Positions 46,601-56,291 of a stretch of 64,000 nt of DNA are shown here, piece after piece. The notes under the pieces are model-generated. The model did not search any database, had not been told where the DNA came from, and was given only the letters and a program-made list of their open reading frames with translations. The DNA comes from Roridomyces roridus. Taxonomy: Eukaryota > Basidiomycota > Agaricomycetes > Agaricales > Mycenaceae. Each line of letters opens with the position of its first letter. Positions within the stretch are counted from its first letter, which is position 1. Position numbers and translations under genes: made by a program. The stretch covers positions 186,001-250,000 of the forward strand of contig JARKIF010000028.1 in NCBI GenBank assembly GCA_029378245.1, in the 5' to 3' direction.

Positions 46601-48755
46601 TTTTGACGGCCGGGTCCGGGTCCGGTTCCTTGGCTGACGGGGTACCCGTTCCCGGCCGTCGACGGGCCATGACGGGTGGTGACGGGTCCTCGGCTAACTA
46701 ACCATGCCGAGCTGCCATCATCACTTGATGCTCCAGGGGTAGCGCACATGGGTCATCGGCAATCTTCCCGATGGCCCACTACTGTGGTTCTGGCTGGTTC
46801 TGGAGGCTTCCCGAGTATCAATCCGTAATTTTGACTTGCCGGCATCACGTTGACATCAATCTGATGGTCGATTTAGCTGCAGGCATGGGCTGTCACCGCT
46901 CCGACCCGTCATGACGGCCGTGACGGGTCTGACGGGTACCACCCGGCCGTTTTGAGGCCTCGCAACATGGTCTGACGGCCGGGTGGGGCCCGTCCGACCT
47001 CCCATGACGGCCGTCAGAGCGACGGCCGTCGCCGTCAACGGCCGGGTCGGAGCCCTACCCGTGCTCTTGTACCTCGCCGGCATTTTGGCTCTCCACATCA
47101 CATCCCCGGCTCTGTTCGCGGTGCAGGTATTCAACACCACAATCCCAGTCCAGGTGGGGACTCAAGGCATTCCCCAATTCGCCTTCTCCGGCTACGAACC
47201 TTCCAGTATCGAAGCTCGGACCGATGCATTGTGCGATACTTGTTCTTTGGAGGCAGGCAATTTTGATTGGTTTTGTCACGTTTCCCAGGCACAGCCCACT
47301 GCTTTACGCACAAGGATCACTCTCCTATTTTCCGTTCATCAACTCCAGTTTTCCAACATTAGGGCTCGAGGGAGGGATCCTTTACGACGTCTTGAACAAC
47401 TCAGATTTTGGCACAGGGACTGCCACCGTCGATGCCGTCCAACTCAACATGTCTTGTGGGTATTTTCCTGATCCGGTGATTAATTCAACAGGGGGCACAA
47501 TCAAAATCCTTGGATTGGATTATATGGTAGGGACATTCGGCAACGGCGAGTCCTGGTTGATTTTGATCCGCTTCTGGCTCAAATGTATCTACAGATATCA
47601 TCTCTACGTTGGTCTACCACAGTAATCGGCCCATGGTGTTCACTGGCTCGGCGGTATTCTACAGCACGGTTCCCATTTTTGATTCAGCTGGCAATACCGG
47701 ACCCTTGGTCGACGTCTTTAAAATAGCAGACTACTGGGGCCCGGGCGAGGATCCGGACTGGGTTAGGGATATTCAAATTTTAGGGTGTTCTCTAGGCCTG
47801 GTCGACAGGACTATTTCCGTTGACGCCCAATCCCGCGTGCTTTCGAGCCCGTGGGCTGTCCGGAAAAATTCCTCCGTGTGGTCACCGATTCAAGAGACAG
47901 GCAACCAGGCGGCGTCGGAAGGCCCGTACAATACGCTCGCGGACAATGTGCGTCCTGCACAGTCAACAATGTTCCCCATGTCATCGAGCTTTTCAGTGGG
48001 AATCTTTCTATACCGCTTTGCCATCAATGAGTGGACCCCTCTTCGGGAGCCCATCCGATCTGTTGTTGTTCACTCCTGTCACCTCTCTTCCCATCTCATC
48101 TCTTTCCAGGTTTTTTATCGAACGATTCAATCTCGACTCCAATGCGTCATCCGTCACCTTGCATCAGTTCGAGGATGCACTGGCCGAGGTCGTAGCGTCG
48201 ATGTACTGGACTCGTGAGTAACGCGCGCAACGAACTCAGTCGCCAACCGACGCTTGTGCCTAGTGGGCCACGTACCCCCGCCCCCTGACTTTGTTCCTAT
48301 GAGCTTGGAACCCAATGACCCTCCACCTATGGAGGTCTCCCTGCTGCAAGGCAACGCCGTCCTCGTCGCGGATGCAATTGAAGCAAGGCTCGATGTATGT
48401 GACTTTCTCCGCCGGATTGATGCAGAACTTGAACAAATGTCGCAGGCAAACATCACTTTCGTGAGTGATATCGAGAAGTTGAAGATGGACCCAATTCATT
48501 GTCTAGATCATCCCCGGCACTGTGATATCTGGCGTACTATTTTTACTTTCTCTCAAGTTCTCAATCTTCCGTACGACGACGCAGGAAGAAATCAATGTAA
48601 TGGGCCCGCTCCACACAATTTGGCTTCACCGCCACCATCCGGAGCTCGAGGCGGAATTGGAGCAAGTTTTGGATCCAACCACATCCAATCTACGCAAAGC
48701 TGGATTGGTTCGAACCCGATTGGCAGGGCCGCGGGTGGAACATTTCGTTGAGTAG
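43630..48755 (+). pseudogene. Two-module membrane protein, copy 3 (transposon in exon)
   Basis: Start ATG is at 43630 (MNRPPVLDETQ) and stop TAG at 48753-48755. Module 1 reads cleanly to NLRRAGMLRV. A 46-bp intron (about 46,042 on, after ..KQASK) joins module 2. Module 2 is interrupted in the VIPVLLYLAGI helix by a 545-bp element (46513-47057), which adds stops and a frame change. The rest of module 2 is preserved, including micro-exons at 45627-45641 and 48446-48460. One module-2 intron seems to use a GC donor (AACG/gcgagt, near 47,545). Apart from the element I see no other lesion. Confidence 0.85.
46513..47057. mobile_element. hAT-like MITE, 545 bp
   Basis: Perfect termini TAGGGCTCCGACCCG and complement. 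The 8-bp target duplication CCCGTGCT is at 46505-46512 and 47058-47065. The interior is full of short inverted TGACGGCCGT / GACGGGT repeats near both ends. Removing it and one duplication restores the reading frame of the host exon. No transposase. Confidence 0.92.
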
Positions 48756-49053
48756 ACTTGATCGGAGCACAGAATGCAATGTATTTATTCGTCCTTCATC
48801 CCGCTTCGTCGTATGCATTTGATTTTCTACTGCCTTTAGGCCCTGGGGTGCTCTATGGACTGTGCTAACCGGGTCTTTGGGTCTTCGATGTCGAGCCTTG
48901 TGTGTAAAAATAACTCCGTTCTATTAGTACTGAGTAGTGCACCGTCAGCTGGGCGTTTGAGAGTGAGGGAAAATCTAGGATGGGAGGATGTTTCTTGAAC
49001 TAGTTTCTTCTGGTAAGCGATCGAACGTCGATGAAACTCTATGTAAACTCTGA
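48756..49053. other. Degenerate tandem copy of the membrane protein 3' flank
   Basis: About 48,770-48,960 is a worn copy of the 3' flank that also follows the stop at 49,104 (shared CTTTTACTGCCTT-like and GATGTCGAGC strings). No gene. Confidence 0.45.
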
Positions 49054-49104
49054 ATGGTGCGAACACGATTGGCAGGGCCGAGGGTGGACCACTTCATAGA
49101 GTAG
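49054..49104 (+). pseudogene. Seventeen-codon tail of a membrane protein copy
   Basis: It encodes MVRTRLAGPRVDHFIE and a stop, identical in protein to the end of copy 1 (DHFIE) and different from copy 3 next to it (EHFVE). The 3' flank to about 49,260 also matches copy 1. It marks the breakpoint where the original right-arm partner of copy 1 was lost. Confidence 0.75.
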
Positions 49105-49558
49105 ACTTGATTGGAGCACTGAGTACAATGTTGAACACATTTATCTACAACGGATGTGAGTCTTTCATGCCACTTGTATGCATTCGGGTTTTTACTGCCT
49201 TGTATGGAGGATCCATCTCTGGGGTGTCCGATGTCGAGCGTTATGTACAAATAACCCCGTGGTTAGCTGGGTGCTCGAGAGGGAGGATCGAGGGGGGACT
49301 CCAAGCAGCGGACGATCTTCTTTCGTGAATCACCAAGGTCAACAATGAACTTCTGAACTCTACAAGAACTAAAGGGCTACAAGAACGACAAGACTACACA
49401 ACAAGTACTAAGGCAACATCGGTGGGTATCGCAATGTAACAGAGGAGTGGGAATACATATAGTACGAACGCTCTATGGATCGATTATAGGTTTTCAACGG
49501 AGTCAAGGTAAGGTAAGGAGGGAGGGAAGACAAGAAGAGGAGTTGGGTGAGCTGGAAG

Positions 49559-51938
49559 CTAGGCCAAGACGACTGGCTGAAGAGGCAGCATGTCCGATTT
49601 CGCCGGCGGCGGGTCCTGCCCCGCTGACTTGCAATTCGCCTCGAGCCGGCTGCGGAGCGTGCCATATTCGGTGTGTATGACTATCACAAGTATTCGTTGG
49701 TCAGCCACGTTGAGAATGAGGGGAGCGGGAAGCGTGCGAGGAAAGGAGAAGAGACAAGGAAACAGAGGGACAACTCACACTGACAAGGCCACAACGCATT
49801 CATCACATCCAGCGGAATCACCAGGGACTTTGCGACTTGGAGCACATCTCCAAGCGTGCGGTCGTTCTCCCAAAGGAAAAGGCATCTACAACCCGTTAAG
49901 TCAAAGGCTCAGCCAAGAGACGAGGACTGACATGGCCAGCTGCGAGTAGAACCACGCTACAGAAAACGGACGATGAATGAGCTGCTGCGCGCGCGGGTCC
50001 GAGAAGTACGAAATCGACATCGTCACCCGCTTGATGATATCGGTTGGGTAGTATTCTGAGCAACGATTAAGAACTTGAAATGGTGAAGGAAGGAAGAGGG
50101 ACGCACTCCACTCCTTTGGTTGCTGACGATTGAAGAGCGGATCCGTGGCAGGCAATCCCTGCAGACTAATCACATTTCAGCCATTATCTATCGACCGAGG
50201 GAGGCACTCACCTGCGCAATCCCTTGGTTATCATCATCTGCGTATTCACCACATTCTCCCCCACGAGCTGCGCCGTCGCCGAATGCAAATTACACACATG
50301 TGCATCCAACGCATCCTGAATAGCCTGCGTCTCCTGCCACGCTTCCTGCAGCGCTTCAACCATACTCTCCCTCTCCTCCTCACTCTCACCCCCACGGGCG
50401 ACGACATTGGCGGTAAAGTTTGTGAGGAGCATGCTTCGCCCGTACAACGCCGAGACCGAGTTCTTCAGATTCGCCCCGTCAGCATCCAGCCGCCGTCGTT
50501 CATACAGCTCGTTCGGGAACATAAGCAGATACTACACGCACGGATCAGAGAAGGAAGAGAAAGGGGGAAACGACAACGCACACTGGCAGGATCACACATC
50601 TTCAACTTTTCACACTCGTCCAGCCTCGAGAACGCCCAACACTCTACGCGGAAACTCGTAACCAGACTCAACGCACTCCAACACACTCTCCGACACTCTT
50701 CGTCCCTGATCTCATGCGCACTCCAGCTGGGATTCCATGGAAGTGCATGAGGCAAGCCAGGAGGGATGCACAGACAGGGAGAGGCGGGGGCGGGAGCGTC
50801 AGCAAGTGGTGTGGTGCCCGAGACATAGCGACAGACGTTGGGCTGGCCAGCATCGAAGGACATGAGACCCAGCGTGCTGAGTGCGTGGTCGAGGACGCGG
50901 AATGACTGTACGAGTCGGGAGGAGTGGTAATCCGGGTGTGCAGAGGATTCGTATACGACGAGGATCTGAGATTACTTGTTAGAGGAGAAAGGAGAAGGGC
51001 AAGGTACGTACTAGTGCTGCCTCGACGAGACTCACGTCGAGCCATAAACCCTCACGCCACGCACGATCCAATGCATTCTGGGCCGAGTCTCGGAGAAAGG
51101 CCGCACAATCCCGCCCACTGGTCCCTCTCTCGGCCTCGGAAGAGCGGATGAGTACCGCCAGTGCCATCGACGCGAGTATGAAAGCGGGCTGGAGGGTGAG
51201 GTATTTTGTCGGATTCCACAGGGTATCTAGGAGTAGGCGGGCGTTGACGAATGACAGCGACGCCATCTCACTGAATCTGAGGACAGGTTAGCCGTAAAAG
51301 ATGTAGACGTATGATACCCACAGGAAATTGAGGTCTGCCGCGATCTGGGGCAACGGATACGACTGCAGGAAGGAGTCCCACCAACCCTGCTGCGCGGCAT
51401 GGACTGTTGGGGGTGGCGGCGGAAACTTGGGATGGGCATCTTGCTCAAAGTCGTAGGGGCGTGGCACAAAGTGGGTGGGCGTGGGCTGGTATTGCGAGGA
51501 GGGCTGAGCAATACCAAGCCATCAGCAGACGATGAAAGGGAGGATGTGAAAACGCACACGGAGAAGAACCGGTTCATTGGTGGAGATTCGCAAGGGTGAA
51601 TATTTCTGAGGCGCGGCTGGGAGCAAAAGCGGGTTCAGCAACTCGAGTTTCATCCCATCATCTTCAGAGCCGCCACTCTGCCCACGCGGTTTACACGGTC
51701 GTTGACGCGTGCCCAATCTCTTTTCAGGACCACGACGCTTCGGAGCTGGATCGTACTCGCACTGCTCCTCCCGTCGCTGGCAATTGGAACATTCAGGACG
51801 CGTCGAATCGCAACGGATCTTGCGCATGCGGCTGCGGCTGGACATTAAAAAGGAATCAAATTGGAGAGAAAGGGAGACGCACCACGGTTGGCACGCGATG
51901 GACGCCCTACGACGGCCATCGCCCTCTGTATCCTCCAT
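49559..51938 (-). CDS. Zn(II)2Cys6 transcription factor, copy 2
   Basis: Collinear with copy 1, with ten exons in the same positions. Start is 51936-51938 (MEDTEGDGRRRASI) and stop 49559-49561. The Cx2Cx6Cx6Cx2Cx6C cluster is intact (ACQPCRMRKIRC..CSNCQRREEQC). Differences are scattered: GPDKR becomes GPEKR, QRSSK becomes QRPCK, and IARG becomes VARG. I see no stop or frameshift in any exon. An in-frame upstream start at 51968 exists, but the copy-1 alignment favours 51938. Confidence 0.88.
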
Positions 51939-51960
51939 TGTTGGTGTGGGCGAAGAGCGT

Positions 51961-51980
51961 GATGTCAACAGATGTCAACA
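51961..51980 (-). promoter_or_regulatory. Tandem 10-mer upstream of regulator copy 2
   Basis: On the coding strand this reads TGTTGACATC twice, 22-42 bp before the start codon, and matches 9969-9988. Confidence 0.35.
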
Positions 51981-52297
51981 GTCATCAGGATCAAAATCTT
52001 TGTCATTGGACTTGCCTTTTACCACGATGTACCTTCGTCTCGACTCCCTGCCCGCCGTCTGCACCTACGCTCTCTCCATCCATGTTGTATCAGCGTGGTC
52101 TTCGCCTCTGTATCTCGAGTCTCCTCCGGTTTGTGGCCCTTCATAGTACTCGCAACCTCTCTACGGTTGGGTCCCTGCCATTTGATTCCGCGTGGCTCCT
52201 GTTTTTCGGTATCACCGCCCTCGTTGCAATCGACTCTTGTTTCCGAACACAAAATGCTCGCTTTCCATCCTCTGGAGATTTCAGGGAGGGTTCTATG

Positions 52298-52759
52298 TCT
52301 CTTGCAGCACTACCTCTGACGCCTCGCCTCCTCCATCTCTTGCCAGTCCCCCTGGTCTGCAGACGTCAACACCCTGCCCGAATTGGTTCGCCTGCATTAT
52401 GACCACCTCCCCGGCTGCAATCGCGCTGTATCGTCCTCCGGATCCCTCCGGGCCCCGTACGAGCTGGGCGTTTGGGAGCGAGAGCTGGAGAGGGAGAAGG
52501 GTCTGGTCGTTCATGGGGGTGTTGTCTCTCGCTCATAGCGGGCACATCATCGTCGAAGCCGGCGCCTCGAACTCTTCCTCCTTTCCCTCCTCCTCACCTT
52601 CCCCTTCGACACCCTCAACACGAAAATGGAGCTGGTTCGCCAGCGCCTCGTCGGGGGGATTCGTTCTCTCTCCCGAGCGAGAGCCTCGACGTGGAGTTGA
52701 TACCGGGACATGCGTTGACGTGGACGCATGCGGATGAGTTGGTGTGTGGGTTTTTCTGA
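52298..52759 (+). pseudogene. C-terminal remnant of the alpha/beta hydrolase
   Basis: Fragments collinear with the last two exons of the 37,069 gene: a splice-acceptor-like CTTGCAG and YL..LASPP start, SWAFGSESWRGRR, then IIVEAGASNSSSF, RKWSWFASASS and IPGHALTWTHADE. The Asp-bearing segment (HGTQDNTVPS) is lost and frames change. It lies between the inverted epoxide hydrolase and regulator, where copy 1 of the arm has transposon DNA instead. Confidence 0.7.
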
Positions 52760-53223
52760 TTCAATGCGAGGTCATGGGGCGGAGGGAAGGTGATCCGGTG
52801 CAGGGAAGCAGGTAGGTATCGGTATGCGATGGCAAGGGAGGGTGTATGATGTATATTCAGCGACGGCTGGGTATGTTGTGTGTTTGTGCTGATACCTATG
52901 CGGGGTGGTTTGACGGTGTAGCCTACGTAGGGTATGGCTTTTTTGTAGATTCGTGATAACTTGGCTGTGCGCATTGGTTAGCAGGTAAAAACACAACGGA
53001 GGCACGGCATGTGAGAGCCTCGAATCGAACGAGCGCAGTCGCAAATTACGCCTGTTGCTTCAGAAAGAATCCGGCGAGATGAACTGAGATGGCTGCTAGT
53101 TGTAGGTGAACGACCTTGCTGGTAATGTTTCGTCAGAGCGACATTCGGAAAGTTGAGCAAGGAAGGACCGGAGGAGAGTAGGGATTATCGAACAATTTTC
53201 AGGCTCACAGATACATATGCTCA

Positions 53224-54852
53224 CTAGGAATTATACCCATCCCTACCCTTGACCACCCCAAACGCAGGCCCACCCCGCCCAAACATGTCCCTCAAATCCC
53301 CACACACATCCACCGGCCTCTCATACGCAGCGAAATGCCCCCCTCGCTCGTGTTCCCGGTCGAATACGATCTTTCTGTTGCTCTTTGCCCAACTTTGAAA
53401 TGGGTTGAAATTTGAATAAGAATCTCGTTCACAGGAGAGGTATGACCACGCACCTTTTAGGCAAAATCGCAACCTCGCCCGGGAACCTCGAGATCCCATG
53501 CGGGATCGAAGCAGTGTATTCGGGGGTTCCCATAAGCTCCCCGAGCTTTTGTGTATTGCCCCCGCCCACTTCGTAGTAGATGCGTGCGGCAGCGGTCGGA
53601 CCTGCACGGGAGAACCAGTATATCGAGATCCATGTGAGCACTGTAATAGTGTTAGTCGCCCATTCGATTCAATAAGAGGAAGGAAGTAACCCTCATCATC
53701 ATCCCACGCATACCCATCCGCACAGACGACCAACTTCTCGTATATCCACGCCAGTAACCCAACAGGCGAATCTGCCATTGAGTACCCCAGGGTCTGCGGT
53801 TTCGTACTCTGGATCGCGTTGTACCCAGATCCCGACTGTATGAATTTCTGCGTTTTGTCGAATCCTGCTTGCATTTGTGGATTGAAGGAGGGGAAGAGGA
53901 AGTGGAAGAGCATGGTGAGGAAGGAGAGGGGTTGGCCGAGGAGGGAGGGAAAGGTGCCGCTGAATCTGGGTGATTCTCAGCGCCGGCGCCAGAGAGAGTC
54001 CGGGATTAGGACCTACCCAGGGAAGTTGGTATGCCAGGCTTTGACGTACTTCGGTCCGTAGAGATGTGCCATTCTCCGTGTGATCTGGAGCCGTGTGAGC
54101 TTGGCAGCTTGAGCGACGTAATTAATGCACGCACTATGAAACCCCAATCTCCGCCTTGCGTGACTATTCCGAAAGAATTCATTTCGTTTCGCCTCCCTTC
54201 AACCCGGTGTAAGTTACGTACCGTATTCGTTGTATCCCAACGACAACATGAGTTTGTTGCAGACCTGCAGGTATTGGTGAGTATCCCAAACGGAGTCCCG
54301 TCGAGTCAGGCACGTACTTCAGCATATTGGTCGAGGTTGAACCCCTTCTTCCTGGGCGCTTCAGAGAAACCAAACCCGGGCAAGCTGATCGCGACCACGT
54401 GGAAACTCGGATGGTCGGGAGACCCACGCGTCAGGAGGGGCACAAGCTTGCGGGCTTCGAAGAAACTGCCTGGCCCTGAAGAGTATAAGCTCGTCAGTGA
54501 ATGGGCCGACAGTGACTCATGGGATAGGTACATCCGTGGACGAAGAGCAGCGGGATAGCATACTCCGCATCACTCTTCTTGTGCACATAATGGACATTCA
54601 ACGCCCCATGCCCTCCCACATCGATAGCCCTAGTAAACTGCGGAAGTTCCGTGTTGAGCTGAGCTTCATGGTAGCGCCAGTCGTATCCATTGGACCATCT
54701 AGCGACGAGACGACGGATATCGGTGAGCGGGGCGCCGTAGTCCCAGCCTGCGTCGTCCAACTCGTCGGGAAAGCTAGCGAGTCGCAGCTTTTGCTGGAGC
54801 AGGGAGAGGGATTCTTGGGGAATGGAGATGATGAAAGGGCTCTCGACAGACA
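53224..54852 (-). CDS. Epoxide hydrolase, EHN type, copy 2
   Basis: The exon structure is as in copy 1 and encodes about 414 residues, with start at 54850-54852 and stop TAG at 53224-53226. All motifs are kept: EHN domain (FPDELDDAGWDYGAP), HGWPGS, LPGFGFSEAP, nucleophile in TQGGDWGF and His in ERGGHFAAYERP. Substitutions against copy 1 include VTFPD to ASFPD, ALNLGK to TQKLGE and REMFG to RDMFG. The C-terminus ends at NS rather than NSE. No lesions seen. Confidence 0.92.
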
Positions 54853-55176
54853 TGGTAGCAGGGTAGAAAGGAGGCTCAGCGGCCACGTAGCTAGACTTTT
54901 ATGGAGCGAGCAACGTCAGGATACCGAGGTCTACTACCGAGGACCGAGAAGCAAGCGAAGACGGGCGGATGAAGGATGGCATGAATGAACGGCAGTACAA
55001 GGTTGCGTGTAGAATTTAGTCTACCGCGAGACCAAGAGACGCGGGCAGCGGAGGATGCGAGATCTGAGGAGGATTGGAGGAGGAGGGGTGCAAGAAGGAA
55101 TGATCGGATCAAATTGCGATCCGCGACAGCGCCTCCGATGGTGACTCATCGACATCATGTATGACAGGCAACACTG

Positions 55177-55921
55177 GACAAAACCCCAATGACCACGCAT
55201 GACCATGCATGACCGCGCGTGGCCATGCATGGCCGCCATGCATGAAAGTGGATGATCATGCATGTACCATGCATGATTGCCTGTGATCGTGGATTGCTCG
55301 CTTGCAGTGGCCATGCATGGGGAATGATCGATCAACGGCATTCGATTGATGCCATCGCCCAGATTGCCAATATTGATCCATATCCTGATCACAGAGTGAA
55401 TCCAGCCAGTTACCCATGTTTTAATTCCCGGAAACTCGCCGGCATGTGAAATGGCTTGCAGGACGCATTGAAAGTTTCCCTCAGAACGTGATCGGTAAGT
55501 CGCAGCTATCCCATTAGCATTTCATATCTGTTTGAACCGTGACAATGATGTAGCAATCTCCCATGGTAGACTTGGTCTCAGAGTGCCTGAGACTGGTGTC
55601 TTGGAAACATTAGAAGCTCACCTATAGCTTGAATCAGTACCTGAAGCCAGCCACTTGTTGACCGGGCTCATCTTGAGGTGCATCAAAGCGGCCGAGGCAA
55701 GGCCGAGTCTCATTTGATAATATTGATCGGAACTTTTGATTAAATCAGTACCATGCATGGCCATTCGTTCTGGCTCGTAAATACTGAATTTACTAGCACT
55801 TGTGGCCATGAATCCCATGCATGCCCCCATTGATGGCCACGCATGATCACGAATGGCTCACGAATGGCCATGCATGTCACGCGTGGTCACGCGTGACCAC
55901 GCGTGATCACGGGGTTTTGTC
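55177..55921. mobile_element. Inverted-repeat element rich in CATGCATG palindromes
   Basis: A 745-bp element with termini GACAAAACCCC and complement. The inner ~70 bp at each end is made of overlapping TGACCACGCRTG / CCATGCATGG units, themselves palindromic. The left-arm counterpart (about 6,003) lacks it, so it inserted after the duplication or was lost on the left. No target duplication is obvious. No ORF of note. Confidence 0.7.
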
Positions 55922-56291
55922 TAAAAACGCCCGTCATAATCATGATCCTGATTCCTCCCTTGTCCTTTCCTCTCTTTACCTCCGCGTCCCAGCGCGTCAA
56001 AGCCCGCCCTCAAGCACCGCCCTCGTTCCATTAAGTACTTCCAATCATCACCCGTCTGCTGTTTCCACCCGTGCTTCCTGGAATGAAGCTTCTCCGATCC
56101 GTACTCCCGCTGCTGATCCACTTGCAATCATCTGGAACTTGCTTTTAGTTCCCTAGAACTGGCCGTTCTACCTAGAAATTTGACGTACGCGTAGGGCGCG
56201 TAGAGCGCATAGAGCCACCTAGGACGATGTTCGACAGAAGCATGCTGTGAATAGGTCCCGAACGACAGCGAACGATTGGCAAAGAGGCGTA

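Larger units (their letters stand above)
49053..56130 (-). repeat. Right outer arm of the large inverted duplication
   Basis: Reverse-orientation partner of about 5,800-12,940. It keeps the regulator and epoxide hydrolase intact. The inner end begins abruptly inside the last membrane-protein exon, and a 745-bp element (55177-55921) interrupts it near the outer end. The arm then breaks at about 56,130 and seems to resume at about 63,046. Confidence 0.85.

Noticed and set aside
51596..52402. 268-residue plus-strand open frame
   Set aside because: It is antisense to the regulator copy 2 first exons and runs into the hydrolase remnant; its composition follows the opposite strand's codons.
55177..55921. 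CRISPR-like or satellite array
   Set aside because: The repeats are short overlapping palindromes confined to the two ends of an inverted-repeat element, without regular spacers, and the genome is eukaryotic.
5800..56130. A classical secondary-metabolite gene cluster
   Set aside because: There is a regulator plus tailoring-type enzymes, but no scaffold enzyme, P450, methyltransferase or exporter in the window, so the label is not supported.
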